Positions 7,655 through 15,524 of a DNA stretch of 64,000 nt are shown piece by piece (the stretch's first letter is position 1; each line of letters opens with the position of its first letter). The stretch comes from Collinsella sp. AM18-10. Lineage in GTDB: Bacteria > Actinomycetota > Coriobacteriia > Coriobacteriales > Coriobacteriaceae. The DNA is taken from the NCBI RefSeq assembly GCF_003471585.1, contig NZ_QRJO01000006.1, positions 318 to 64,317 of the forward strand, in the 5' to 3' direction. The notes beneath the pieces are model-generated. The model was not told the origin of the DNA. It did not search any database and saw nothing but the letters and a program-made list of their open reading frames with translations. The position numbers and the translations under genes are program-made.

Positions 7655-8593
7655 TTATCCACGGAGAAACGCGTATGCGCTCGTTGCCGCTATGGCTCCA
7701 TCCGAAACAGCGGTCACAACCTGGCGTAAACGTTTGGAACGGATATCGCCAGCGGCAAATAGACCTGGCGTGCGGGTCGCCATGGATTCATCAGTCAGAA
7801 TGCCGCCATCAGGCGCCAGATCGACTAGATGCTCAACAAGCTCGGTATGGGGCTGCGTTCCGGTAAAAACAAAGATGCCAAACGAGCCGGGCTCAAATGA
7901 CTCGGTATGAGTCTCGCCGGATGCATTGTCCTTAAAGGTAATCGTCGTTGGCATGGCTTCGCCCGATAGCTCCACAATACTAGTTTGGTACCTAACTGTA
8001 ATATTGTCCTTTGCGAGTACTTTCTGAACAACACCATCGGGCGCACGGAACTGGTCGCGGCGCAGCACGATGGTCACACTGTTGGCAATGTCGGACAGGA
8101 ACAGAGCCTCTTCGCATGCCGAATTGCCACCACCGATTACAAAAACCTGCTTGCCGCGGAAAAACATGCCGTCACATGTTGCGCAATATGAAACGCCACG
8201 ACCGCGATACGTATCCTCGCCTGCGAAACCTGCCGGACGCGGCGTGGCACCCATGCAAGCGATAACGCTCGGGGCCAGCGTATCGCCCATATCGTGATGC
8301 ACCGTAAACAACGCTGCATCGGCATCGTAATCGACACCCGTAACCATGCTCCATGCAACCTGTGCTCCCAGGCCCTCTGCATGCTGCTGAAAACGCTCGC
8401 CGAGTTCGGCGCCACTCAGGAGCGAGATACCCGGATAGTTCTCGACCTCATTGGTTGTGGCGATCTGCCCTCCCGACATGCCCTGCTCAATCACGGTCGT
8501 CGTCAGGTTAGCACGCGCAGCATAAATGGCGGCAGCATAGCCCGCGGGGCCGCCACCGATAATCGCAACATCGATCGGCTTATCGGTAGTCAT
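7655..8593 (-). CDS. trxB: Thioredoxin reductase
   Basis: TrxB uses NADPH and FAD to reduce thioredoxin in the cytoplasm. The 312-residue protein has the FAD-binding GGGPAGYAA (13-21), the redox-active CATC (Cys137, Cys140), the NADPH site GGGNSACEEA (about 154-163) and a C-terminal FAD motif with the expected spacing (GLFAAGDIRSKRLRQ). The start at ATG 8591-8593 has AAAGGA seven bases upstream; the upstream in-frame extension to 8668 lacks one. It is divergent from the glycosyltransferase gene at 8712 and is followed by its own terminator. Confidence 0.95.
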   Translation of the reverse strand: MTTDKPIDVAIIGGGPAGYAAAIYAARANLTTTVIEQGMSGGQIATTNEVENYPGISLLSGAELGERFQQHAEGLGAQVAWSMVTGVDYDADAALFTVHHDMGDTLAPSVIACMGATPRPAGFAGEDTYRGRGVSYCATCDGMFFRGKQVFVIGGGNSACEEALFLSDIANSVTIVLRRDQFRAPDGVVQKVLAKDNITVRYQTSIVELSGEAMPTTITFKDNASGETHTESFEPGSFGIFVFTGTQPHTELVEHLVDLAPDGGILTDESMATRTPGLFAAGDIRSKRLRQVVTAVSDGAIAATSAYAFLRG

Positions 8594-8711
8594 GAAGCGT
8601 CCTTTCGTCGAAACGTTGTCGTTCTTTGCGCTCATACCCAAATTTACGTGAACGTGACACTCATGCACTACAATGATAAATCCGTATTACAAAGCTGAAG
8701 GGGAGTTATCG

Positions 8712-10013
8712 ATGGACCAGGCGCAGACGAGTGACGACGCTCCCCTGCTCACGCACAGCACTCCCCAATCGGAGCAAACCACGCTCCTGGCTCAGCAAAA
8801 ACCTCTCGTGACCATCGTGCACGCCTCCGTTGGCTCGGGCCACAAGGCCGCCGCAAATGCGATTGCGCAGGCATTCGACCTCATCCGCGGCACCAATGGC
8901 ATCCCCGAGGATATTGAGATTGAAGTGCTCGATATCCTTGATTTTGGACGTATTAAATTCGATGGCAATAAAACCGCGGCTTCTTTTACGGGAGCCACGC
9001 GCCCCATTTACGACCTAACCTGGCGATATACGCTTACGGGGCATCTGCTCTGGGGTGGCGGCACGGCATGGTCGCGAATTATGTTCCCCGCCTTCAACGA
9101 ATATATTCGTAGCCGCAGGCCCATAGCCGTGGTCGCAACGCACATCACGGCAGCCAATGTTGCCGTGGGCGCTCGCATTATTACGGGTATCGATTATCCG
9201 GTCATCTGCGTACCGACCGACTACGAAGTCGAGGGCTGGTGGCCCCACAAGGACACCGATCTATTCTGTGTTGCCAACGAATTTATGGCCGAAACGCTGC
9301 GTCCGCGCAAGGTGCCCGAGACAAAGATTCGCATTACCGGCATTCCTATTCGCGCCGGATTCGACACGGATTACGATCGCGAGGAAGAGCTAGCCAAGTT
9401 CAACCTCCCAACCGACAAGACCATCGTGCTGGTAATGGCCGGTGCCAGCTTGCCTCAACCGTACGTTCGCTTTCGCGCGGAGATGGACCGCACCCTCCCC
9501 TTCCTACGCAGCTTCGAAGACATGCACTTTGTCTTTTTGCCGGGCAAAGACACCGAATATGCCACCCGCCTCAAAACGCTCTTCGACGCCATGAAGCTCG
9601 AAAACGTCACGGTTCTGGATTATATCGATGATATGGCAGCGCTTATGCACGGCTGCGACCTGGCAATTCTCAAATCGGGCGGACTCACCGTCACCGAGTG
9701 CCTATGCGCACATCTGCCGATGATCCTGCTGGGCAAGTCCTATGGCCAGGAAAAGGCCAACACCACCATGCTCACCGGCATGGGCGCCAGCATGCATGTC
9801 ACCACCGCACGAGAGCTCATCGTTACCCTACGTCACTTGCACGACCATCCCGAATCACTCAAAGCCCTACTCATCAACGGCGAAGTTCTACGCCGCCCCC
9901 ACGCAGCCGAAGACATAGCCATCGCAACCATGGAGCTCGTAGGCAAACCCCAAAAGCGCAAAAGAGCCTTTTGCCGCTTCTACTGGGGCGGAAAACCCGC
10001 GCATATCCGCTAG
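8712..10013 (+). CDS. Processive diacylglycerol glycosyltransferase-like (UgtP/MGD1 family) protein
   Basis: The 433-residue GT28-type glycosyltransferase has the MGDG-synthase N-terminal signature (TIVHASVGSGHKAAANAI) and a C-terminal donor-binding half with GASLPQP, DYIDDMAALMHGCDLAILKSGGLT and the acidic residue in TECL. Family members transfer glucose or galactose from a UDP-sugar to diacylglycerol, making glycolipids that can anchor lipoteichoic-acid-like polymers. The acceptor and sugar are not readable here. ATG 8712 has AAGGGGAG upstream and is preferred over 8673. It is divergent from trxB and followed by a repeat-filled gap. Confidence 0.82.
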   Translation: MDQAQTSDDAPLLTHSTPQSEQTTLLAQQKPLVTIVHASVGSGHKAAANAIAQAFDLIRGTNGIPEDIEIEVLDILDFGRIKFDGNKTAASFTGATRPIYDLTWRYTLTGHLLWGGGTAWSRIMFPAFNEYIRSRRPIAVVATHITAANVAVGARIITGIDYPVICVPTDYEVEGWWPHKDTDLFCVANEFMAETLRPRKVPETKIRITGIPIRAGFDTDYDREEELAKFNLPTDKTIVLVMAGASLPQPYVRFRAEMDRTLPFLRSFEDMHFVFLPGKDTEYATRLKTLFDAMKLENVTVLDYIDDMAALMHGCDLAILKSGGLTVTECLCAHLPMILLGKSYGQEKANTTMLTGMGASMHVTTARELIVTLRHLHDHPESLKALLINGEVLRRPHAAEDIAIATMELVGKPQKRKRAFCRFYWGGKPAHIR

Positions 10014-10026
10014 CGTCTTTATGTCC

Positions 10027-10130
10027 GCTTACCTGCGGGAGGCCCCTATATATCATCCCATGCTCAAACATTCTCGCTTCGCTGCGAAACTGCGCGTGGG
10101 ACGATATATAGGGGCCTCCCGCAGGTAAGC
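10027..10130. repeat. Long palindromic element, family A copy 1
   Basis: The outer arms 10027-10054 and 10103-10130 are perfectly complementary over 28 bp. Inside, TCCCA (10056-10060) pairs with TGGGA (10097-10101), enclosing a 36-base core (10061-10096) that begins TGCTCAAACATTCTCGC. The same core occurs inverted in copy 2 at 10318-10362, where it carries nine extra bases, with different outer arms. There is no T-run next to it, so it is not a standard terminator. Confidence 0.85.
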
Positions 10131-10207
10131 TGCGTTTACGTACTAGCAGCTATACCAGATTCCCCACCACTAGAACCTTCAAAGGCGAAACCGGAAAATC
10201 TAAATAC

Positions 10208-10256
10208 AGTAAGCCAATGCGACAAAGGGATTGTTCCTTTGTCGCATTGGCTTACT
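10208..10256. repeat. 21-bp perfect hairpin, possible terminator
   Basis: 10208-10228 is perfectly complementary to 10236-10256 around a seven-base loop (GATTGTT). A TTTTTT run begins about 13 bases downstream on plus, too far for a canonical terminator. It lies between the two family A palindromes and shares no sequence with them. Confidence 0.75.
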
Positions 10257-10285
10257 AGAATGTAAATATTTTTTCAAGCGAGTAG

Positions 10286-10390
10286 CCGCCCGCCTGCCTC
10301 TCACACATATCGTTCCACGCGCAGTTTCGCAGCGAGCGAAGCGACGCGAGAATGTTTGAGCATGGAATGATATGTGTGAGAGGCGGGCGG
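10286..10390. repeat. Long palindromic element, family A copy 2 (inverted)
   Basis: The arms 10297-10317 and 10363-10383 pair over 21 bp with one G-T wobble. The pairing extends outward through 10286-10292 and 10384-10390 across a four-base bulge (10293-10296). The 45-base core (10318-10362) is the reverse complement of the copy 1 core plus nine extra bases. At the base of the core, TCCCA/TGGGA in copy 1 is TTCCA/TGGAA here (read in the same orientation), a compensatory pair change. Confidence 0.85.
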
Positions 10391-10407
10391 GAGGGATAAG
10401 AGCGTCC

Positions 10408-10851
10408 CTAGGCGACGCCGCTGGAGCCGAAGCCTCCTTTGCCTCGGTCGGTTTTGTCTAGTTCTTCTACTTCTACGAGGTTGACCGTGGGGACTTCTTG
10501 GATGACGAGCTGGGCGATGCGGTCGCCTTTGTTGATTTGGATGTCGTTGGTGGGATCCAGGTTGATAAGGATAACCTTGAGTTCTCCTCGGTAGTGGGCG
10601 TCAATGAGGCCCGGCGTGTTGACTATAGACAGGCCCTGCTTGATGGCCAAGCCGCTGCGGGGCTGGACGAAGCCGGCGTAGCCGTCGGGCAGGGCGATGG
10701 CCAGCCCAGTAGAGACCAGACGGCGTTCGAAGGGCTTCAGGACGCAGTCCTCGTTGGAGCGCAAATCCAAGCCGGCATCGGTGGGATGGGCGTATTTGGG
10801 AAGCTCGACGGTGGGATCGAGACGCTTTATGTTGACGGTAATGTTGGGCAT
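10408..10851 (-). CDS. dut: dUTP diphosphatase
   Basis: Dut hydrolyses dUTP to dUMP and pyrophosphate, keeping uracil out of DNA and feeding dTMP synthesis. The 147-residue trimeric-type enzyme shows the family motifs: [35 protein letters not shown] and the glycine-rich C-terminal arm GKGGFGSSG that closes over the active site. It begins four bases after the nrdR stop and uses AAGGTG as ribosome-binding site, so it is co-transcribed with nrdR and probably the LysM gene. Confidence 0.95.
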   Translation of the reverse strand: MPNITVNIKRLDPTVELPKYAHPTDAGLDLRSNEDCVLKPFERRLVSTGLAIALPDGYAGFVQPRSGLAIKQGLSIVNTPGLIDAHYRGELKVILINLDPTNDIQINKGDRIAQLVIQEVPTVNLVEVEELDKTDRGKGGFGSSGVA

Positions 10852-10855
10852 GGAA

Positions 10856-11299
10856 TCACCTTAGCTTGTCGAGCTCTTGCAGAAACTCATCGACGTCTTT
10901 GAAATCACGGTAGACCGAGGCAAAACGGATGTACGCAACCTTGTCGATCTTGGCCAAGCGCTTGAGCACCATGTCACCCAACTCATGGGACGTGACGGCC
11001 GTCAGCGTGCGAGAGCGAAGCTCGACCTCGATGTCATCGATAATCTCATTGAGCTTCTTAGTGTCGATATCGCGCTTGATGGTGGCGCGCATCAAGCCGA
11101 CGAGCAGCTTATTGCGATCGAACCGCTGCTTGGTTCCGTCTGACTTAATGACCTCGATTGGGTCTTCGCATCGCTCGAACGTTGTAAAACGATAGTTACA
11201 CGAGCAACATTCGCGGCGGCGCTTAATGGTGTTATTTGACTCCTGCATACGGGAATCAACGACGCGGGTATGTGCCTTGCCGCATTTGGGACAGCGCAT
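10856..11299 (-). CDS. nrdR: Transcriptional repressor NrdR
   Basis: NrdR is an ATP/dATP-sensing repressor of ribonucleotide reductase genes. The 147-residue protein has the N-terminal zinc ribbon ([17 protein letters not shown] with CSC later in RECCSC) and an ATP-cone domain ([20 protein letters not shown]). GAGGAGG lies just before the ATG. In mycobacteria nrdR also follows the LysM gene divergent from lexA, so the order here is conserved. With dut downstream, this places dNTP-pool control in a cluster that may be reached by SOS transcription. Confidence 0.95.
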   Translation of the reverse strand: MRCPKCGKAHTRVVDSRMQESNNTIKRRRECCSCNYRFTTFERCEDPIEVIKSDGTKQRFDRNKLLVGLMRATIKRDIDTKKLNEIIDDIEVELRSRTLTAVTSHELGDMVLKRLAKIDKVAYIRFASVYRDFKDVDEFLQELDKLR

Positions 11300-11350
11300 G
11301 GTACCTCCTCTTAAACGATAACAAGGGTACCATGCGCAGCGCGATAATGA

Positions 11351-11803
11351 TTACGAACGATCAGGAACCTTAAGATGCGCACCGGCGGCGAGCGAACCAT
11401 GCTCCAGATGATTGACGCTACGGATCATGTCGGAAGTCTCTTGCGTGGAAAGGCCTTCGATTGGATATTCTTCGGCAAGCGACCAAAGAGAATCGCCAGG
11501 CTGAACGCGAATGGTCTCGTAGGTAATGTTGGAAACGGACTCGGCATACGCGGCGTGACGAGCGCTAAAGACCGACATAGCGAGGACAAAGAAGAGCGTA
11601 AGCGCAACGGCGACGGCGACAATCGTCGGAACCTTCGGGGCAACGCGGGCCGGCGCGACTACAGCCTGCTGATTGCGCGCAGGCTTTACGGTCAAAGGCT
11701 GAAAGCCGGAGCGGCCACCCTGAACAACCGTAAAAGTGGGTTCTGCAGGCGTCTCGAGCTTAAGGGCGAGGTTTCCCTGGACCATATTCGTTACGTTCAT
11801 CAT
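11351..11803 (-). CDS. LysM-domain membrane protein, YneA/ChiZ-like SOS cell-division inhibitor candidate
   Basis: The 150-residue protein has a 55-residue cytoplasmic N-terminus, one transmembrane helix (about 59-80) and a C-terminal LysM peptidoglycan-binding domain (about 97-145, IRVQPGDSLWSLAEEY...LKVP). The architecture and the position divergent from lexA match Bacillus YneA and mycobacterial ChiZ, which delay division during DNA damage. Three LexA boxes lie in the shared upstream region. AGGAG precedes two consecutive ATG codons (11803 and 11800), so the exact start is uncertain. Function is inferred from architecture and context, not from a catalytic motif. Confidence 0.8.
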   Translation of the reverse strand: MMNVTNMVQGNLALKLETPAEPTFTVVQGGRSGFQPLTVKPARNQQAVVAPARVAPKVPTIVAVAVALTLFFVLAMSVFSARHAAYAESVSNITYETIRVQPGDSLWSLAEEYPIEGLSTQETSDMIRSVNHLEHGSLAAGAHLKVPDRS

Positions 11804-11870
11804 GTTCTCCTCTCGCGTGTTTTGCTGAGAACAGTTTTATCAAGCCGCGCGGACAAAAATGTCTAGCGCG

Positions 11871-11940
11871 AGAACGAATGTTCGGTTATTATTATCTTCG
11901 AACAGTTGTTCCTGTCAAGCAAAATTCGAACATTTGTTTG
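11871..11940. promoter_or_regulatory. Three LexA (SOS) boxes between the LysM gene and lexA
   Basis: The Gram-positive LexA operator is CGAAC-N4-GTTCG. Three matches lie side by side: 11872-11883 (GAAC-GAAT-GTTC), 11899-11912 (CGAAC-AGTT-GTTCC) and 11927-11940 (CGAAC-ATTT-GTTTG). They should mediate lexA autoregulation and SOS control of the divergent LysM-nrdR-dut genes. Confidence 0.9.
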
Positions 11941-11963
11941 ACATGGGTAGAGAGGATGCCCTG

Positions 11964-12608
11964 ATGGCTCGCAAAATTACCAAGCGTCAGCAGCAAATTT
12001 ACGACTTCATCAAGGAATATCAGCAGGAGAAGGGTTATCCGCCCAGCGTGCGCGAGATGGCTTCTGCCGTGGGCCTTTCCTCCCCCAGCACCGTGCACGC
12101 CCATCTCTCTGCCCTGGAGGCGCGCGGGCTACTCAAGCGCGATGCCACCAAACCGCGCGCCCTGGAACTCTTTAACGAGGATGGTTCCTCTGTCTCAATT
12201 TCTAAATCTGACGAGCCCACCGCACCTCGCGGAACGGTCTCGCTACCGCTCGTTGGTCGCGTCGCGGCTGGGATTCCCATTCTGGCCGAGCAGAATATCG
12301 AAGACACGTTTACTATCCCGACCGAAATCGCCACTGATCAGGGTTCCTTTATCCTTGAGGTGCATGGGAGCTCAATGATCAATGTCGGCATCTTCAATGG
12401 CGATTACATCATCGTCCGTGAACAAAAGAGTGCCATGAACGGCGAAATTGTCGTGGCCATGATTGATGGTTCGGCGACCGTCAAGACGTTCTACAAGGAG
12501 CAGGGGCGTGTGCGCTTGCAGCCCGAGAACGACACCATGGAACCTATCTATGCAACGAATCCCATTATCCTGGGCAAAGTCGTCGGCTTGATGCGCCGGT
12601 TCTCGTAA
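11964..12608 (+). CDS. lexA: LexA repressor
   Basis: LexA represses DNA-damage genes and self-cleaves when RecA filaments form. The 214-residue protein has an N-terminal winged helix (QQQIYDFIKEYQQEKGYPPSVREMASAVGLSS), the cleavage site Ala102-Gly103 (VAAGIP), catalytic Ser137 (HGSSM) and Lys174 (ATVKTFY). The ATG at 11964 is chosen because AGAGG precedes it at a workable distance; the earlier in-frame ATG at 11943 has none and would overlap a LexA box. Autoregulation through the three upstream boxes is expected. Confidence 0.97.
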   Translation: MARKITKRQQQIYDFIKEYQQEKGYPPSVREMASAVGLSSPSTVHAHLSALEARGLLKRDATKPRALELFNEDGSSVSISKSDEPTAPRGTVSLPLVGRVAAGIPILAEQNIEDTFTIPTEIATDQGSFILEVHGSSMINVGIFNGDYIIVREQKSAMNGEIVVAMIDGSATVKTFYKEQGRVRLQPENDTMEPIYATNPIILGKVVGLMRRFS

Positions 12609-13312
12609 TGCAAAAACGCATAACCATATTTGATACCGTCCGCGGGTTTACGATGATTTCTATGGCAGGTTTTCACGCTTGCTATGATCTCGCCTACCTG
12701 TACGGCTGGGATATGCCCTGGTTTACCCAGTCAGCCTTTCAAGACATCTGGCGCGCCAGCATCAGCTGGGTATTTTTGTTTATCGCCGGTTGGATGTGCA
12801 CCCTTTCGCGCAACAATATCAAACGTGCCGCCAAATACGCCTTAGCAGCACTCGTTGTCTGGTTGGCAACAACACTTGTCTCAGTCGACGATTCGGTTAA
12901 TTTTGGCATCATCTATTGCATGGCCGCATGCACCGGCATCGTGGCGTTGACCGATCCCGTCCTTAAGAAGATAACGGCGAGATGGGGCATGCCCCTATGC
13001 CTTATGTTGTTCGCAATCACCTGGAGCATCCCCAAAACGATCTACCCTGTCCCCTACCTGGCGTGGCTGGGATTTCCGAGCCCTGGGTTTATCTCAGGTG
13101 ATTACTACCCCATCATCCCGTTTATCTTTATGTATCTTGCAGGATACTTCGCCGCACACATAGCGCAGGGAATCGATAAGACCGTCCCTAGCTGGGCCTA
13201 CGCCAACCCCCTGCCGGCGCTCGCCAGCCTTGGACGTCACGCTCTCCCCTTTTATCTGCTGCATCAGCCCATCATTCTGGGCATTTTGGAGCTCGTCTAC
13301 TCGGTGCGATAA
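12608..13312 (+). CDS. DUF1624 (HGSNAT-like acyltransferase) membrane protein
   Basis: This 234-residue polytopic protein has about seven hydrophobic segments. It begins with the family signature FDTVRGFTMISMAGFHACYDL, with an acidic and a histidine residue in the first two helices as in heparan-alpha-glucosaminide acetyltransferase-related proteins. It may acylate a cell-surface sugar, but no substrate can be named. The ATG overlaps the lexA stop codon (TAATG), so it is translationally coupled and probably shares LexA control, which is unusual for this family. Its 3' end overlaps the convergent hflX by 16 bp. Confidence 0.75.
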   Translation: MQKRITIFDTVRGFTMISMAGFHACYDLAYLYGWDMPWFTQSAFQDIWRASISWVFLFIAGWMCTLSRNNIKRAAKYALAALVVWLATTLVSVDDSVNFGIIYCMAACTGIVALTDPVLKKITARWGMPLCLMLFAITWSIPKTIYPVPYLAWLGFPSPGFISGDYYPIIPFIFMYLAGYFAAHIAQGIDKTVPSWAYANPLPALASLGRHALPFYLLHQPIILGILELVYSVR

Positions 13313-14586
13313 CGCTCGAGCCGCGGTGCAATACGAGCCGGCAACTTCGCCACAATGCGAACGCCGTCCTCGAGATATTCCTCATGCAGAAGGGTTCCCT
13401 GCTCATGCACCAGCGTGATGAGAGCGCCCTCACGATACGGGATATCAGCGGAGAGCAACACATCGGTGGCAGCTGCCTCGCGAGCAATCCGGTCGACGAG
13501 ATCGTCGAGCCCCTCGCCCGTTTGGGCCGAGAACAGAACGGCCTCCGGATAGCGACGACGGAAACTCAATCGATCGACGCTATCGAGAAGATCGATTTTA
13601 TTGAATACGGTCAGCGTTAAACGCTCTCCGGCGCCGATCTCATCAAGCACGCGGTCGACAGCCTCCAGCTGCCGCTCATAGTCCTCGTCAGACGCATCTA
13701 CGACTTTGAGAATTAGATCGGCACCCAAAACCTCGGACAGCGTCGATTTAAAGGCATCGACCAGACCATGGGGCAGCTTTTGAATAAAGCCAACGGTATC
13801 GGTAATCGTCATGCCGCGACCGCCGGGCAGACGATACGAACGCGTCGTCGGGTCGAGCGTAGCAAACAGCTTGTCCTGCGAAAGTACCGTAGAGCCGGTC
13901 AGACGATTGAGTAACGTCGATTTACCGGCATTGGTATAACCGGCTAACGCGACGCGAAACGCCGGTGACTCAATGCGACTCTTGGATTGAACATCGCGAC
14001 GCTGTTCAACCTGCTTGAGCTCACGACGAAGCGCAGCGATCTTATTACGAATGAGGCGACGGTCGACCTCGAGCTGACTTTCGCCCTGACCAAAACGTGA
14101 GCCGATGCCGCCGCGCGTCTGCTCCTTGGCGAGATGGCTCCACATGCCACGCAGGCGAGGCAACAAATATTGAAGCTGTGCCAGCTGTACCTGCAGGCGT
14201 CCCTCACGCGTCTGAGCATGCAGGCCAAAGATATCCAGGATCAGTGCTGTGCGATCGATAATCTTTACCGGCTCGCCCACGGCTTTCTCCAAATAGGATT
14301 GCTGCGAGGGGGTCAGGTCGTCGTCAAAAATAACGACATCGGCATCCATGCGATGCACCAGGCCGCACAGCTCTTCAACCTTACCGGAACCGATAAACGA
14401 TTTAGGATACGGCTTTACCAAACGCTGCGACAAGCGTGCCACGCACCGGGCACCAGCTGTGTGGGCAAGACGCTCCAGCTCATCAAGCGAGCGATCGAGC
14501 GGCCATGCATTGTCGCGCCACTCAACACCAACTAAAATGGCACGCTCGGGCTCGGGTGCCGTGGGAACAAGGGGGAAACGGGCCAT
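13297..14586 (-). CDS. hflX: GTPase HflX
   Basis: HflX is a ribosome-associated GTPase that splits stalled or stressed 70S ribosomes. The 429-residue protein has an N-terminal HflX domain (to about 190, including the glycine-rich GGIGSRFGQGESQLEVDRR), then a G domain with G1 GYTNAGKST, G3 DTVGF and G4 NKID. The start codon overlaps the miaA stop (TAATG). It is the last gene of the long minus-strand block and converges on the DUF1624 gene. Confidence 0.95.
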   Translation of the reverse strand: MARFPLVPTAPEPERAILVGVEWRDNAWPLDRSLDELERLAHTAGARCVARLSQRLVKPYPKSFIGSGKVEELCGLVHRMDADVVIFDDDLTPSQQSYLEKAVGEPVKIIDRTALILDIFGLHAQTREGRLQVQLAQLQYLLPRLRGMWSHLAKEQTRGGIGSRFGQGESQLEVDRRLIRNKIAALRRELKQVEQRRDVQSKSRIESPAFRVALAGYTNAGKSTLLNRLTGSTVLSQDKLFATLDPTTRSYRLPGGRGMTITDTVGFIQKLPHGLVDAFKSTLSEVLGADLILKVVDASDEDYERQLEAVDRVLDEIGAGERLTLTVFNKIDLLDSVDRLSFRRRYPEAVLFSAQTGEGLDDLVDRIAREAAATDVLLSADIPYREGALITLVHEQGTLLHEEYLEDGVRIVAKLPARIAPRLERYRTE

Positions 14587-15524
14587 TAGGCAGCCTCAAT
14601 ACGATGCAGGATAACCTCAACGACCTCATCGATCGTACATTCATCCATATCAAACCACACGATACGGTCATCGCGCTTAAACCACGAAAGCTGACGCTTG
14701 GCATAACGACGCGAACGCATCTTAATGAGTTCGCGGGCCTCATCCATGCTCATCACGCCATTGAAAGCATCAATGATCTCTTTATAGCCAATTGCCTGCA
14801 TCGACGTCAGGGCATCTCCCAGACCCTGGGCCATAAGACCGCGGACCTCATCGACAAGACCCTGCTCAAACATCAGATCGACGCGCAGATTAATGCGCTC
14901 GTAGAGCACCTCGCGATTACGCGTCAGACCAAACCAAAGGGCATGATAATGCTCGCGCGGAACACTAAACTGACTTTTTTGCTGTGCATAGGAGATACCA
15001 TCATCATGCATCTCGAGCGCACGAATCACACGCCGCACGTTATGGGGATGAATAACAGCAGCTGATTCTGGATCGCGCTCGGCAAGCAGGGCATGCAGTT
15101 CTTCCTCGCCAATACGCTCGGCAAGCTCCTGATAGCCCGCACGGCGATCGTCCTCAAGTTCACCCGAGGGAAAGTCCATCTCATCGAGGGCAGCCTTGAG
15201 ATACAGCCCCGTACCTCCGCAAAAAACCGGCAGGCAACCCGAACCAAGGAGACGTTCAACATGCGCGCGAGCGTCAGCCTGATAAAGCGCAGCAGAATAT
15301 GCCACACCCGGCTCTACAATGTCGACGAGATGCAGCGGCGCCGTACACTCATCGGGCGCCATCTTTGCGGTACCGATGTCCATGCCGCGATAGATTTGCA
15401 TCGCGTCGCACGACAGCACTTCGGACGAAAGACGGGCTGCCAAACGGTCGGCAACATCGCTCTTACCAACCGCCGTCGGACCGACGATTGCAACGGCGGA
15501 AAGACCTGCCCCGGGAGCAACCAT
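14586..15524 (-). CDS. miaA: tRNA dimethylallyltransferase
   Basis: MiaA adds a dimethylallyl group to N6 of A37 in tRNAs that read codons beginning with U. The 312-residue protein has the P-loop GPTAVGKSDVA near the start, SCDAMQIYRGMDIGTAK, and the conserved ALTSMQAIGYKE and RRYAKRQLSWF stretches. It overlaps miaB by one base on the upstream side and hflX on the downstream side. MiaB then methylthiolates its product, so the two enzymes act in sequence. Confidence 0.97.
   Translation of the reverse strand: MVAPGAGLSAVAIVGPTAVGKSDVADRLAARLSSEVLSCDAMQIYRGMDIGTAKMAPDECTAPLHLVDIVEPGVAYSAALYQADARAHVERLLGSGCLPVFCGGTGLYLKAALDEMDFPSGELEDDRRAGYQELAERIGEEELHALLAERDPESAAVIHPHNVRRVIRALEMHDDGISYAQQKSQFSVPREHYHALWFGLTRNREVLYERINLRVDLMFEQGLVDEVRGLMAQGLGDALTSMQAIGYKEIIDAFNGVMSMDEARELIKMRSRRYAKRQLSWFKRDDRIVWFDMDECTIDEVVEVILHRIEAA

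Larger units (their letters stand above)
10014..10407. other. Repeat-filled convergent intergenic gap, no gene seen
   Basis: This 394-bp gap lies between the glycosyltransferase gene (plus) and dut (minus). It holds three palindromic structures, listed separately: a long palindrome at 10027-10130, a 21-bp hairpin at 10208-10256 and a second long palindrome at 10286-10390. No protein-coding signal is visible. Confidence 0.8.

Noticed and set aside
8644..8675. Promoter for the glycosyltransferase gene (TACAAT at 8670)
   Set aside because: No -35 element lies at 16-18 bp spacing, so the match is not convincing.
10027..10256. Retron msr-msd element suggested by long hairpins
   Set aside because: No reverse transcriptase gene is near either palindrome pair, and the arms show no msr-like conserved ends.
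10027..10390. CRISPR array or attC-like cassette sites
   Set aside because: Only two copies in opposite orientation with different arms, no regular spacers and no cas or integrase genes nearby.
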